Positions 33,693 to 47,600 of a stretch of DNA of 64,000 nt are shown here, in pieces. Origin of the DNA: Protopterus annectens (lineage: Eukaryota > Chordata > Ceratodontiformes > Protopteridae); NCBI RefSeq assembly GCF_019279795.1, contig NC_056731.1, positions 863,905,071 to 863,969,070 on the forward strand. Reading direction: 5' to 3'. The first letter of the stretch is position 1. Each line of letters starts with the position of its first letter. Position numbers and translations under genes: made by a program. Under the pieces are notes generated by a model, which worked only from the letters and a program-made list of their open reading frames with translations, searched no databases and was not told where the DNA came from.

Positions 33693-35879
33693 TTGAATGG
33701 AATCTCATGGAGACTTCATTAATTAGTCTGTGGCTGTGGGTTAAATAAGCTTCGTAACATGACAAACTACACAGACCATAAGGGAGACCACTGTATTGGC
33801 TGCAACCAGCTAGGCCTTCAGACAATCTTTCTCTTCACTTTCTAGAAGCTTCCAAAAGATCAGGTTGATGTACATCGAGTCATATAATTCAGTACCTTTA
33901 GGGTCATACTGGACAGTACGCACAACCGACATCTTTTAGGCTTGCTAGAACCTTGGACACTGAGAATGGATAGCTTGCAACTCAGGAATGGGATTCTTCC
34001 TGAACATTGTTGCTGATATGGTCTGATCAGGATTTATAGTCTGTGATCAATAGTCCAGCCTCTGGGGGGAGTTCAAATCTTGTTAACTTTCCAAGCTACA
34101 AGGGAACTAATGTCTGGATGTTCCCAATACTGCTGCACCAATATTCTATAGGTGTCTAATAATAGGGGTCTGTGGAGGACAGATAGAGAATATTGTAAGC
34201 TACCCGAAACATCTTCTGAGATGAAATACTATGTCAGTTGGTCAGTCTCCTTCATATATCCCAAAAAAGATCTGGAGATATATTAAAGCTTATGTAGCCT
34301 CTTGATGTCTTTCCTTTCCATCCTTTCACAGGAAACTATACAAGGCCAGACATGTGACTGAGCAATTGTTTGGGCAGTTCCAACCATACTGGATATGTTT
34401 CAAAAAACACCCAAGGTTTAAGGGAAGGCAGTTACTAAGAATTAATCCAATGTTGCAGTGAATAATTCTTAAAAAGAAAACATATATAATATATAATGAG
34501 TGAATATGACAAATGTTAATACGGATTGTCTTCCTTCCTTTTTTTGATGTACGTGCACCTATGCATTAAGCATTAATTTAATAAAGGTGTTACACATTGT
34601 ACTTAAAGATATAGGTAATCTTGGGAATCTCTAAAACTTTCCTCAGTAAAGGTGATTAATCTGCTGTTGCTTCTCCTCAGGTTCAGGCCCCCTTTTTCAT
34701 CTGTTAGTTTTGTCTCCTAGCCATTCATAGACCGGATAACAAATCTTATTTCAGAACAACCATTCCTGTCCCTATGGTTTTAGGACATGACAGGTCCAAA
34801 ATATAATTTACCTCTAGTATCTTGTAATCCTTGATGCCACCAGGTCAGGGCCTGATGGTTTTGTCACTGGTTTTGACGCCAGTTTTTACAGCAATGATTG
34901 TTGTTTCTCAGATGTTGGGTCTTCATATGCCAGCGAACCAGATGCTGCCACCTTCATTGGACTGAATACATCCACATTCATCTAGGGACTACTTTTCAGT
35001 CACTGATATATCTGACAGTGACATTTCTGGCAGTGGTAGCTCAGATAATGACCCCATTCATGTCTTTTGCTTGTGCTTTTTGTCCTATAGGAAATTCTCC
35101 TTACGACTACATTTTCCTTCTATGGTCCAAATGGTGTCTTAGCCACAGACTTCAGCACCTATGCCCCTCACATCCTCATTAACATTTCTCTTTATCACTC
35201 CAGTTTCTAACAGAGTGTTTGAGTCATCACAACCTAACAATCTCAGACAGGCAAAAATGCCTGAACCAAACTAAACTCATGGAAGCAGACCTGTATTTAC
35301 TAACCAAATATGTGAATGATAAGAGAGGAGCCAACCCATCCCCCCGGTGACCCCATATTTGATGAATTCTTACAGTTCATGAAGCAAACAGGGTTCACAC
35401 CAGTCTCCTCACTTCAAATGACATTCCTAAAGGCATATTACTTTCCACCACAATCCCACTGAGTAGTTCCTTTTATGGCAGACATCCTTCAGGATGCCAG
35501 AACTATAGAATGGGAGAATGCAAATATAACAGCACTGGTTCCAAAGAAGGCAGCCTGGATATTCTAGCCTCAGAGTATTCAGGTTGGATGGCAACTCCCA
35601 AGCCAGATGTTACTACTCCAGTGACAATCCTGCACAGGGTTTCTACCCTATAGTGCCCAGCTCCCAACCCCCAGATGAGGAGCTCAGGCTGTAACAGATT
35701 TGGGAAGTGTGTGTTCACACCCACCACCTAATCCATGCAGGCAATGAGCTACCTTATGCCTCATGCACTTGCCTACTTTCAAAGAAATTCAGATGATGAA
35801 ATACAGCCACTGGCAGAAGAGTTGCCTGATGGTTTCTTAAGAGAACTTAAGGCCCAGCCTTGTGCTTCTTCAAGTCTCA
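33693..35879. other. Unassigned sequence with weak coding-like stretches
   Basis: 33.7-34.4 kb reads like an old repeat body, but I cannot place it. 34.9-35.7 kb has short stretches with protein-like composition in changing frames and no motif I can assign. A retroelement origin is possible but unsupported. Confidence 0.3.
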
Positions 35880-36970
35880 GTAAATTCATGGCCCACATGG
35901 CTTCTAATGTCCATAAAACAGTGATAAAATTTATATGGGGGAAAAATGAAAGGAAAGATTTAAGAAACTGGAGACCTAGAACTTTAGGTAATACTAAGTA
36001 AAAATATTTATGACAACAGACAAAAAAGATGCCAAAAGTTCTGAATGAAGTAACAGGAAATGGTGTGTTTGGTGTAAAAGGAAGAGAACTAAAGGAAATG
36101 TTAATAATAGGAAAGGAAAAATAAGTATGATTTTGGTAGTAACAAATGAGGTAAGACTGGTTACATGGGATGCAGACAAGACATATGATAAGGTAAGTCA
36201 TGAAGTGATATGGGAAATTATGGAAGCATACAGAATAAGTAAAAAAATGGTGGAATATATAAAAATTTGTTTTGAAAAGTAATGGGTAAAGTAATGGTAA
36301 ATGGGTGGATGAGAAAATAGATCAAGCTAAGAAGGGAGTTAAGGAGGGGTGTCCCTTATGCATGCGCATTTTTGTTCAAGTAACAAATGCAATTATTTAA
36401 ACCTTTATGTCAGAAATGGATGATGTTTGTTGGAAGATGGGAAAGGAAATTGAGATAATAATTTGTCTGTCTTATAGAGATGGTTTGGTAGCAAAATTGT
36501 AGCAAAAAATAATAAATAAATAAATAAATAAATATAAAAAAATAAAAAATAAATAAAAAATAGAGGATGAATGAATGAAAGTATTTAAGAATTAAAAAGT
36601 TATTAAAAAGGCAGGTTTAACACTGAATAAAGGAAAAAGTATATGCTGTGATGACATAAAGAAGAGGAACATAATTTATTTAATAGGACTGGCAGTAGTA
36701 CATTAGAGATTAAGTTTGGGGTATGCAAATATACTGAATCATTTGAAAGTGAAACGAAGAAAATAAAAAAAAATACTGGCATGGTGGAAAGGTTTGAAAT
36801 TGCCATATAATAAAATGGTGCATATGTTAAATATAAACATTTTGAGTGAACGTGTTTATGCTGGAGGAGTTTATATGTTTCCATGGAAAATGGAAAAGGA
36901 ATGGTTTGAATTTTTTTGTTCAGTTTACATGAAATTTCTATTAAAAGAGGAATAATGTACAATAAAACAA
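35880..36970 (+). pseudogene. Decayed Tx1/L1-like LINE reverse transcriptase fragment
   Basis: In shifting frames one reads KDLRNWRPRTLGNTK (RT block 'NWRPITLLN'), WDADKTYDKVSHEVIWEI (block A, the first catalytic Asp region), VMVNGWMRK, then KEGCPLCM (block B 'RQGCPLSP') and LSYRDGLV (block C, where Y-A-D-D is expected). Later come KAGLTLNKGKS and LSERVYAGGVY. The order fits a Tx1- or L1-clade ORF2. There are many stops and no ends. It lies just left of the giant Harbinger. Confidence 0.65.
36505..36563. repeat. A-rich (AAAT)n low-complexity run
   Basis: Imperfect AAAT repeats lie inside the decayed LINE and may reflect a later slippage expansion. Confidence 0.85.
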
Positions 36971-37300
36971 ATGAAGGGGATTAGGTCTGAAAAATCCAAT
37001 GTTTTTAGCATCGGAACACCTATTTTGGGTTATTAACAGTGTGGAAAAACATTTATTGGTGGAAAAATGTTTTTTTTCTTCCTCAAAACACATTTATTCA
37101 TATATTTTCTATAAAGACCAAATCATGGAAATATGTTATAAACAAACAGATAACTATATACAAAATATACACTATGTATACAATTCTTGCCCCAGAATAA
37201 GTTAATAAACATGAATAAGAAATATAAAACTCTGTCAAGTAATTTATTAGTGAGAACTGGTACATTATTACTAGTGAAAATATAATGATATAAAAGCATA

Positions 37301-37535
37301 CCCCGGGATTCATGAAGCCTGCGCCAGGCGCAGGCATAGCGTAGGTGGTATAATGCCAAATATGGCCGTCGAGCGATTCAGGTACGATCCAATTCCACTT
37401 GCACTACTGGTGTACGCCAGAACTGCGCAGCCCCCGGCGGAGGTATGCTAATCACCCCATGTGCAGTGTCGCACCATGCAAATGAAGGCATATAGCGATT
37501 CATGAAGTGGTGCAGGCATAGCGTAAGCCTACGGA
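37301..37535. repeat. Left terminal and subterminal repeats of the Harbinger element
   Basis: The 18-bp terminus is followed by CCTGCGCCAGGCGCAGG (37318-37334), a perfect hairpin with a one-base centre. GATTCATGAAG followed by GCAGGCATAGCGTA recurs at about 37498-37525, so the terminus is partly repeated inside. Such subterminal repeats commonly bind the transposase or its Myb partner. Binding here is inference. Confidence 0.65.
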
Positions 37536-38815
37536 AATGTAAACCAAAAAACACGGTTTACATTTTCCCAAACAGAACATCGGAGCTATGGAAGAGGGCC
37601 AGACCCAGGTATCACAATGTTAACATATGCCAATGGCGAAATACACAGCCATTGGCATAAGAAAAGATGCACAACACGTAAATAACAACATTTAATGTCA
37701 TGTCCATAGTAATGCACAGCACAACCGCAGGGCATGTGTGTAGAAGCTGTAACATAAAGAAATAATATAAAAATGTCATAAAATCGCAACGTAATAGAAA
37801 TCAGGTTTACAGCATAATACACAATGGTAGGCATGGAACACCACAACCAAGGTGCAAGGGTTGCTAAGGGCCTGCGATAGTGTTTGGCACGGTAACTATG
37901 AATTAGTAGTCAATGCCATGCAAATGAGGCAGATAATACTGAATCGCAAATGTCCTGCCGGATGAAGGTTGTACCATACGGTGCAGCGGTATAACACCGA
38001 GGAGTGGCTCAGAGGAGATACATGACATCAGCAGAGGGGTGTGCCACCGTAGCAGTAAGCACATTGGAGCAATGCAAATCTGGCCTGTCCGTTGCTAAGC
38101 AAAGCTGCAGGACAGGGATGGGGAGGAATCGTTTAGCTGACAGCACACATGGTGCCCAAAAGCACATGTGTACGAGGATGAAAACGTGCCCGAAAACCAG
38201 TAATCAGACTCACGCGCCACAAACAATAGTAAAAACAGGAAGGTCAGGGGAAGAAAAGAAGGAAATGCGGAAGTAGGGTAATTGGAGTACTAATGAGCAA
38301 TCAACACCAATCAACCCACGAAGGCCAATCGACGGCAGCTGACATGTCTGCTTGCAGAAACCTGCAAAACAGGATAGGGGAGGCATTGGAATGCAAAGAA
38401 AGGAGGGGAGGTATTGGATTGCAAAGATAGGAGAACTGACACAGCAGAGCAACGCAAACCGACAGCAGACCGGCAGTAGCACACATAACGCAAGATACGC
38501 CAGGTCCAGGAAAGTACAAATGAAAGTAGGCTGCAGGATGCACGCCAGAAAATGGTAGGTGCAATGTGCAGAAATGTAAAGGGAAGGTCAAGAGGTAATC
38601 CACTGCAGGCAAATGTAATTCAACACCAAAGGCACCACAATAGTAGTTCCAGCAGTAAAACACATAAGATAACCTGTAGCTACGATTGTACATAGACACC
38701 CTATGACATCATCGGTGTTCACAGCACAATAGTATAAAGTGTGAAAGCACCCAACACACACCTGTGTATTCCCAAACACCGCACCATAGGTGTAAACACA
38801 CGGGGAACTTTTAAA
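37536..38815. other. Left arm of the element, upstream of the transposase
   Basis: It contains the inverted-repeat partner of the right arm at 37627-37665 (ATGCCAATGGC...GCCATTGGCAT, itself a hairpin) and a TATA-like AGTATAAAG at 38731-38739, about 80 bp before the transposase ATG. No other gene was recognised. Confidence 0.45.
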
Positions 38816-39973
38816 ATGTACATGTTGGGAGCTGCCATAGCTGTGATTCATCAGCATGTGTTAGAGACTGACAGTGTTGTGGAGGATGATGCCGACAACC
38901 ACCGCAGGCCTCGGAGGAGAAGGAGAGTGTTCAGACCAAGGGTAACCTACCAGGGGCTACATGACCTGGAGATAGTAGAGCGTTACAGGGTGGACAGGGT
39001 CATCTTACAGCAAATAGTGGAGCTGTGCCGGCCACGCCTGAGAACCAGAAACAACAGAGGGGAACCCATCCCAGTGGACACAAAGGTATGTGTAAACCTG
39101 TGAATACTGGCCACAGGTACCTTTCAAAGGCCAACTGGAGATATAATGGGTATCTCACAGGCATCAACATCCAGGGTACTACACAAGTTCCTGGATGCCA
39201 CGTTACCACATGCCAATGAGCAGATATACTTCCCCAGAACTCAGGAGGAGTTGGCCAGCAATATGCACCACGTCCACCGTGTGGCACAATACCCGGAGGT
39301 ACTGGGTGTGATAGACTGCACGCACATACAAATCAAGTCACCACCCGGTGAGCAGGGTAGGCGCTACATAAACCGCAAGGGATTCCACTCCATCAACTGC
39401 CAGGTCGTGTGCAATACCCAGGGCGTTATCATGGATGTGTGTGCTGGCAGCGCTGGAAGCTACCATGACTCCCATATCTGGCATGCCTCACAGCTGTATC
39501 AGGTATTTGTCAGGGGGGACATCCCACATGGCCATCTCGTGGGGGATGCTGGCTATGCACTGGAGCCGTGGATGATGACTCCCATCAGAAATGCACACAC
39601 ACCCATGCAAGAACGCCATAATGAGGCACACGCACAAAGCAGAATCATCATAGAGCGTGTGTTCGGGATGCTGAAATCACGGTCCCGGTGCTTGGATACA
39701 TCTGGTGGAGCCTTGCAGTACTCTCCAGGCACGTGTGCCCACATCATCATAGTATGTGCCATGCTACATAATATGATCCTGCGGAAGCAGCTGCAGCAGG
39801 GACAAAATGGTGAAGGCTCTCATAGCCCACCGCAATTGCCAAGGCCATTACAAGCACAGAAGGATTCAGACCATGAACACACTGTGCCAGCCCCAGTAGG
39901 CAGACGGAGGCATGCCCAATATGCCTATGCCTTGGCAAAGAGGGAACGTATAGCACACACTCTGACAGTGTAG
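38816..39973 (+). pseudogene. Harbinger transposase (HARBI1-like, DDE_Tnp_4), one internal stop
   Basis: A single frame of 385 codons from the ATG at 38816 is broken only by TGA at codon 96 (39101-39103). The decayed right-hand copy has Arg (AGG) at this site, so a simple change is likely. Features in order: a basic cluster RRPRRRRR (residues 30-37, NLS-like); a helix-turn-helix region YRVDR...CRPRLRTRNN to SQASTSRVLHKFL; then the DDE catalytic core with D167 in GVIDCTHI, D218 in GSYHDSHIW and E280 in IIIERVFGMLK. LVGDAGYAL lies between the second D and the E. Length and motif order match HARBI1 and other PIF/Harbinger transposases (~350-400 residues), which cut and paste DNA. If the stop is a sequencing or allelic difference, the gene could be intact. 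Confidence 0.88.
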
Positions 39974-40202
39974 GCCCCTACGGACTGACACCTCTCCACC
40001 TGCACACACAGTAAAATGGATGGCACACAAACATGACCACCTGTAAATTGTAATGTATAGGTGGTCCAATGTGTGACTCCTACATAGGCAGCCCTCAAAC
40101 ATTGTAAACACAACAGCCAGTGGAACACGGAATGCCAACACCTAAACAGTACATGAGCCTTACAGCATATGGTGGTGCTGTGTGCCTGTCACGTTCCCCG
40201 CC

Positions 40203-40204
<2 letters not shown>

Positions 40205-40252
<48 letters not shown>
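40205..40252. repeat. (AT)n microsatellite
   Basis: About 24 uninterrupted AT units. Confidence 0.95.
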
Positions 40253-40261
<9 letters not shown>

Positions 40262-40721
40262 TGCATATATATAATACAGATAGAAAGGGCAATAGTGGGA
40301 TATATGGTGATATAGATGGATTCAGCGATATCTGCAAATATAATAGATAGTTCAACGACAGTCATAACATCTTGGAGGTACAAATAAATAGGATACCGCC
40401 AACCATGGAATGTGTAACATACCGACATGCGTAACCACGAGGCTGAAAGACCGATAGAACACAGTACCGGAACAGTACATCCGTGAGTAATAGTATGATG
40501 ATATGAAGGGACAGTTAGTCACTGCTGCCGGTGTCGCGGTCCACGTAGGTACTGTGTTCAACTGTGTCTGTGAGTGCCGTAGTCTGTGTAAGTGTGCGTT
40601 GAGGGTGCCATGTGCGTCTCTGTGTGACTGTAATGTGTGTGTGTGTCCGCAACATGTGTTTGTTAGTGCCAAGTCAGAGGCAGATCAGTACGGTAGGTGT
40701 GGGTATATCTAGCCGTAGGCA

Positions 40722-40805
40722 TACGGTTACTATCTGTCTCACAGTAGGAGGGACAGCCCCACCCTGGGCAGGTGTGTCCTGACATAAAACAGTACAAAGG
40801 GCAAA
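40722..40805. repeat. Dispersed repeat fragment related to 63670-63780
   Basis: GGTTACTATCTGTCTC, then GGAGGGACAGCCCCACC, TGGGCAGGTGTGTCCTG and GGGCAAATGTCC parallel GGTTACCACCTCTTCC, GGGAAGTCCCACTTTGG and ACAGTTGTGTCCTG at 63.67 kb. Presumably both are one MITE family. Confidence 0.45.
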
Positions 40806-43495
40806 TGTCCGAGATGGTAGGACATAAATATGTCCCATATATAATGTAACAGTCATATGTAATAGTTATGCCTGTATGTAAGAAACTTAAATGTTACATG
40901 CAATATGATAAGTAGCCAAAGTCACACAACAATAGGTATGTAGTGAGGATAAAAGTATGTGCTAACCTTACTGACCGTGGCTACGTGTTGGCCTGTAAAC
41001 ACCGCTTTGTGTCCCGCAAGTGTCCAACAATGACCATATGAAAAGGTGGCAACCCATGGCAAACAGGCTCTTTTAACAACACAACCACAATGACTGCAAA
41101 TATCTGGGACAGAAATACAAGGGATAGCTGTCACTATCGTTGCAATTACGGATGTATACAAGTAGCAAGCTCACCTGCAGACGATATAGAAACCAATTAA
41201 CAACGGCCCAACGTACAATCCCGTAACATAAGTCTACTAACTGTTAGCTCTCTAATTATGGACGGAGCCCACACACATATATACGGATTATGTAGAAATG
41301 CAAGGCCCACAAACCTGTATATGTTACGTACAACCACTGACATCCCCCACACTAGAAACTAAAGCAATACAGACTGTAATAGCAGCACAAACATCCAGTC
41401 CGTCAATTACATCTGCAGAACCCTCAACATACCGTGTGAGAGACACAATTAAAGGCGTCATGCAAAATTGCAGGCGTTGTATAATGGAACAAACAGCCAT
41501 GTTACAGGTTTTGATTGCAATACTCCGTTATCACACGTTGGGATGACAGGTACACCCACATGTTGAATGAAATACTCGACCTGTCACACACAATCCACGG
41601 GGGATATGAATCCAAACTATACTTGTCTGCATGCATAGCAGTTGCAGTTACACATAACAAAACAGAATACAGACCGTCTCCCTGAAGGTAGGGCAAATAG
41701 GCAACGCCCAAGTGGAGAATCCAATTATACCCCACTGTCGCCGCGTAATTGGTGAATGGAGTAGCTGCACAGCTGATATGCAAGTAATTAGTCACTCAGG
41801 AACACCAATTGGCGGGATGAATCCACATGTTTCAGGTATCGACGTATATAAGGATGACTTGCCAGACATTCAAACCGTATGCTCATACCAAATAACAGTT
41901 GAAACACTATGAGAGAGATAGAAACAAAATGCCGTAACGACAACAAGGTGTGTAGAACGCCCGATATGTAAGGTTATGTATAGCATGATCTGTATTAATT
42001 AGTTTTACTGTATGTATAGCCTGGTTTGCATTAATTAAACGTGTCCGCAATGCATAAAGTGGGTAAAGGTATTTATGTAGTGATGTCTTGCTGAGCATAC
42101 TAACGCTTGTAGAAACTGTGCGTCCAGCAGTGGGACACAAGGTACACAGCACAGACACCACATGGGATGCTACATGAGGGCGTTAAACAGAACAATGCCA
42201 TACAACCCGCCGTCAGTGGTAGGGTATGTCCAACAAGGACGTGCCATAGCAGGGGATAGTATATGTTGATATACTGTCACAGCACACATGTGCATGGGCA
42301 TATAACGTTAATGACATATGTAAGGTGGTCCCGCTGTGCAAGTATGCTTTGCATTATGGGATACTATGTGAAATATGTGTAATGTATAGTATTATAGGTA
42401 GATATGACAGATATTCTACACAGCATAACAGGCATATCATGCATGCCACAGGTATCGTCTATTGGTATGTACAATGACAGGATACATATGGCCAGTAGGT
42501 ATGGGACATAGTAATAGCATGATAGCTAATCTAAATGGAAGGGCTACCAAGTAACCATGCACAAAGGACATGTAATAGCTTCACAGGTACATAGTGGGGT
42601 ACTATGCAGTCTGGCAAGTCCATGTGTAAGCACAACTACAGTGTTCACACTAGTGGCACCTTTCTAGGGTAGTGTCCTGTGAACAGCAGAGCCAGGTGTC
42701 ACCTGCACCTCTGCACAGTACAGCCACTGCAGTGATCCCAGGCTTACATGTGTCTCCCAACCACCAAGGGAGGTATCACATGAACAGTGCTACTGAGTGT
42801 CCCTGTGTGATGTACATAGGACTTATGTTCCACAGCATGGTGAGTGTCCGGTTTGGGAATGTAACCCAGAAGCACATCCCACTCATTGTGGCGTGTGTGC
42901 ACATATCCATGAGCATGTTGCTCACAGTGGCCTCTGCTTATGTCGCGTATGAGGAGTATATCCAGCAATAATGTTGTGGATATGGGCCCTGTCTGATCAG
43001 CAGAGGTCACCCCTGAGTATGTAGTATGCAAATGTGTACAGATGTGGTGTCCGTAGTGCAGCCACATATTTAAACTATTGGAGCTCAGTAAATGTCATGA
43101 TGTGTCAATGTTGTGGCATGTAAAGCTGTAGCTGTTGTGTAAGGTACACCCTAAATGGGGTGGTGTACCCTTGATTGTATGTAGATGTCTTGAGTTCAGA
43201 GGTACAATGGGTGCCTATGTACCAGCTACACACCCAGTACAGATAGGTGTGGCCACGTAGAAGGATATTCACGCCACAGTGGCAATATGGTAACCACAGG
43301 AGTGGGTGCGACATATGTGTGTACTGCAAACATGTACAATGTGATATGTATGTAGGGGACTACCATCCATGTGATAGTCAGTGGGTGAATGGTGTAATGC
43401 AAAGGTGATGTGCATGCACCTTGTGTCATGCAACTTGATGCCATGATAGTCATATTATGTATCTGTCACAGTGACACCCGTATGGTTGGAGTCAG

Positions 43496-44660
43496 TATCA
43501 GCTGGTGGAGCAATCATGGCACTTGGTATGTAGGGGTTTGAAAGCTAGGCAGGGAAAGTCCCCTGTGCTAGCCTGTTCCACAGGAAAGCATATACTGAAC
43601 ATGAGGGGCCCTATGACTGAGGACCGTGGTATGCCAAATGTACCTGACATGTAGTAGGTACTATGGTATGCTGGCCTCACTGTGTGTCCTGTCCATGAGC
43701 CACATAGCATAACATCCTGAGACACAGGGTACGATGTGCAGGTGGATGTGTATGTTGTCAATACCAGAATGGGGAATGGTGCTGAAAGGCAATGAGAGGA
43801 CAATGTAGGATGTGTGGACTCCCATACCATCAGCAACTGCCCTGGTAACTGTATGAAAGGAGTCCACCATGTGTGGGGGCCATGCTCTGGCCTTAACAAG
43901 CCCAACCTGGGTGGCAGCAAAGGACGGGAGCCCAACAATGTCTCTGTGAATGACATCCTTGATGATGTGTCCCATAGCCATGCAGAACAGTCCAGTCAGG
44001 TGTGTAGGACTATAGTCCCACTCGTGCAATGCGGTGCCACCTGTGTGTAGTGTGATAAATGCTGCTGTGTGCCATTCAGGGGCTACAATGTCTGTAACAA
44101 GGCTATTACTGAATATGGTGGCCTAGTGGGGAGACATGTAATTCAGAGGTTGGTGGACATCACAGCCTGGGATGTTGGAAGATGACATGGGGCCAGTGTC
44201 CCAGGACATATAGAGTGTAGGTCAGTACTGTGTAGGTGTGACCACAGGGAGACCACAATGTTCATGTATGGATTGCGGCCCTGTAGTGAGTGAGAGGGTG
44301 TAATGTCAGCATTGAATCCATCCTCCAGCATGTTGCCAACAACACCTGGGTCTGCAATGTTCCTGAGTGACTGTTGTATGTGACAGCAGATGTGGGTGTT
44401 GCCATCGAATACTGACATACCACCATAATGCCTGGTCGTACACCCCGGAATGTGTGACAGTCATGTTTACGTAGCAAGTCTTGGAGTATGTGATGAGGGA
44501 CCCTGTGGCCCCACCACGGCTGACCAGTGAGCCACCCCACACATGGGAATGTACACCACTGTGCAACAGCCTACACCTGTTGTTGTACATCATATGACCA
44601 TGGAACATGACCACCAGAGTGGCGTCTGTTATCTGGTGTGTACCACCATGGCTCTGTGTG
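43496..44660 (-). pseudogene. CR1 LINE ORF2 fragment nested in the Harbinger element
   Basis: Minus-strand frames read, in order: LEDGFNAD (the CR1 region before RT), DTGPMSSSNIPGC (compare GPDSVPGC), FSNSLVTDIVAPEWHTAAFI (compare FNLSLTMGYVPKEWRTAMV), HEWDYSPTHLTGLFCMAMGH (compare NYRPMSLTSLVCKAMERI), TQVGLVKARAW, SLPFSTIPHSGID (compare AKAFDTIPHSGII) and GIPRSSVIGPLMFSICF (compare GVPQGSVLGPLLFGIYF). It is highly diverged, with frame changes throughout, so the insertion is old. It shows that the host segment has been in the genome at least as long. Confidence 0.75.
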
Positions 44661-47600
44661 GAATAGCATGATCCATGCAGTTGTGTACATGCTAATGAAG
44701 TGCACTGGGCTATGTGTCAGCATTTGTATGTGCATTGTCCATCTGCACGGGTGTCATGATGTTAACAACCGCTGTCAGCAGACGTCTGTAGTAGGTGTTG
44801 TAGTACACATGTACTGTGTATGCTGTGATGGGTGTGTTTCCGGGATATGGCTAACAAGGTCGATTAGCATATGTTCAGAATCCACCAATGAGGGGATAAC
44901 CCCAGGTATGTAACACCAGTCACATGGTGGTAGTGTTCATGCCAAGGGTAATGTAGGTCTTGGAGGTGGTGTGTATGGGTTGATCCAGCAGAGCGGAGGG
45001 TATGACTCATGGATGTGTCGGTACATGAGTGGCTATCCCAGTGAAGTGTGGGGTAGTGTCAGTCACACATGAGTAGTAGCTGTCTGAGGCCCACTGTCCA
45101 CTATACCAACATAGAAGGTATGTTACCCGTGGGGTATGATGTTGACTCTGTCGCTTGTTACAATGTGTATAGCAGTCCTGGACACAGTTAGTTGCACGTG
45201 GAGCACCTCTGATGCATTGTGCTAAGTAACTTGCCAGGATGTGTGCAAAACATAATGGGATATGGGAACCCCTCAGCTGTGGGTGTGCCGGTCCAGGTAT
45301 GTGCCTGAAAGGTATGGTCTGTCTATAACCTGTCATTGCAGGTGTGCTCTGCAGAGCCTAGAGGCAGGTCCCAGTCACTGCAGAGATATTTGAGTGGTGC
45401 ATTATAAGGTGTGCCTTGCCTGCGTGCGTCACAGAGGAAGATGCAAGCATTGTGTCACATGACCCCATGTCGTGCTTGCCAGTTACCGCCCTGCCGGTGA
45501 CAGTTATTGGAAACTGTGCAAGACAGGCAGTATAGAATCAGCAAGAGCCCCACATGTGAGCTGTACTCTCAGGGCTGACAGGTGCAAGTCATCTGTGCCA
45601 CAGCATTGTGTTTGCCAGGACAGTCATAGCTGACAGATACCACATGCCTGTGGAATGACAATAGGAGCATAGGCAACTGTTGAAGTGACAAAGTCGGTCA
45701 TTGTACAGTGGTATCGTGTCTGGACGAATGCAAAATGCTCCCCAGGGCTAGGCTCACACCCTCAGGGCTATAAGACTGGTGAGCTATTGCATGTCCCTGC
45801 ACACGTAGTCTGTGAAGTGGCATCACAGGGCAGTCACACTGACATGGAGAATGACAGTCATATCGTACCTGGTGAGGTGTGGCATGGGTGCATAGGTTAT
45901 GTTGCAGAAGCAGTTACCCGACAGCAAGATGTAAGCGACTAACGCCTTGTGTAGCCTGCTGTGTGGAACTGCAGTGTGACTCCCTACAGAGTCAGCTATG
46001 ACTGGTGTGTTGTGAATGTTATAACTCACTATTGGCTGTATGTGATGGGCACACATGAGTCTGTGGGCTATAAGCTGGTGATGTTGTCTTCCATGATGGG
46101 GCTACCTCTGGTGACTACAGTGAGTATGGAGACGTACTGCACAAGTTGTCCTCGTAGGTGTGGCCAGTGGTGTAGATCATGTGAGACTATGTGATGGGTG
46201 GGGAGTGTTGCGAATGTTACACATCCCCAAATGACTGTCAGGTACAGTCAGGGTTGGTGACAGCATTACCCCCAGCCATAGCTGTCAACCTCCTGTCCCC
46301 AAACTGAGGAACATTAGCCCTCATACTGTGTGACAAATGGGCAAAACGTGGAACACTTACAACTGGCTTACTAACAGCGTCAACTAGGAAGGGCATATGA
46401 TGGCTAAAATAGGCTGGTCTTACATATAAAAAAGATATTCCAATGAATTAATATGATTCACATCTATTTAGCCATGGCTAGCAGGTACACTATTTACAAC
46501 AATGAATGTGTGACAGACCCTTCCAATGTGGAACCTTGAGGAACATGCACCTTTTAGAACCCCAAATGAGGTACGTTCCACATAATGAGGTACACCTGAG
46601 AGCTATGCCCCCAGCACGGCTGCAGAAGTGCATCCCCCACAGGCTGTAGTGCCGTATGTTGGGAGGTGAGCATTGAATGTGTACATGACACAATTGCTCT
46701 ATTGCCACATGTACGACATATCCCTCATATAGACAGGCAGTAGCACTGGTACGTGACAGTTGGACATGCCTGTATATACAACCATGTCCCACAGGATATG
46801 TTCATTACGTGTGCTGTCGTACCTTAAGCAAGCTGGGAAGTGTAGGACAGCCAGTGTACCTGTGGGAAATGGTGTGGAATGGGCGCTATAGTAGTCAGTA
46901 GCCCATGACATGCTCACAAATTCTGAACAAGTGCCTAGCATGACCATACAATACAGATAGGGTGTTGGATAATATCAACCCACAAGTGGTGATGACAGTC
47001 ATTTAGGGTGGCACCGCACTATAACCCTGCTGAGTATGGTGTGCATGTCCATGAACCATTAGCACTGTAGATGTTAGCAGTACAGATGTACAAGACAGCA
47101 CGGATATTTGATTACAAATACCTTTGCATGTCACAGGAGTGTTCCACCAGTGGCCTGTTGACAGACTCACAACTACAAAAGGTGCAAGAGTGACATGTGC
47201 ACAGCACACTAGTGCCAGCTACAGTAGAACAGGGTTAATGTGTTGTACCCCACCCTCATTGTAGCCCATACCACACAGACAAATGTTAGGCATCTGTGTA
47301 TGTAAGGCTGTGAATGGCCATGACCTATCAGTATAGCTGTGTCAGTGTTGTGAACAACATACAGAATGGGCTGTGTGGGTGAGGTGTGTGACATATGTGC
47401 ACAGTCTGATGGATGATACCAGCAGTGTCACCGCTAGGTGAACATCCCTGTACCCATAAACTACTACCTAGGCTGTGGTCAACATTATGGACACTGTGTA
47501 AGGGATGGTGCTGTGCAGTGCACCCCCGACATTGTGACGTCTCCAGACCCCTTAGGTAGTCATATGAGGTACCCATGTCATGTCAGGGTGCCATCCATGA

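Larger units (their letters stand above)
39974..43495. other. Non-coding interior of the Harbinger element (left)
   Basis: No gene was recognised. It holds an AT microsatellite (40205-40252) and a dispersed repeat (40722-40805). Composition is rich in ACA/TGT. Unlike the next segment, no reverse-transcriptase motifs were found. Confidence 0.45.

Noticed and set aside
34898-35727. Coding-like stretch that might be an old retroelement
   Set aside because: No domain or terminal repeat was recognised; reported only as unassigned sequence.
46277-46495. Possible further hAT-like MITE (CATAGCTGTCAACCTCC)
   Set aside because: The left end resembles the family, but no matching right end or TSD could be found.
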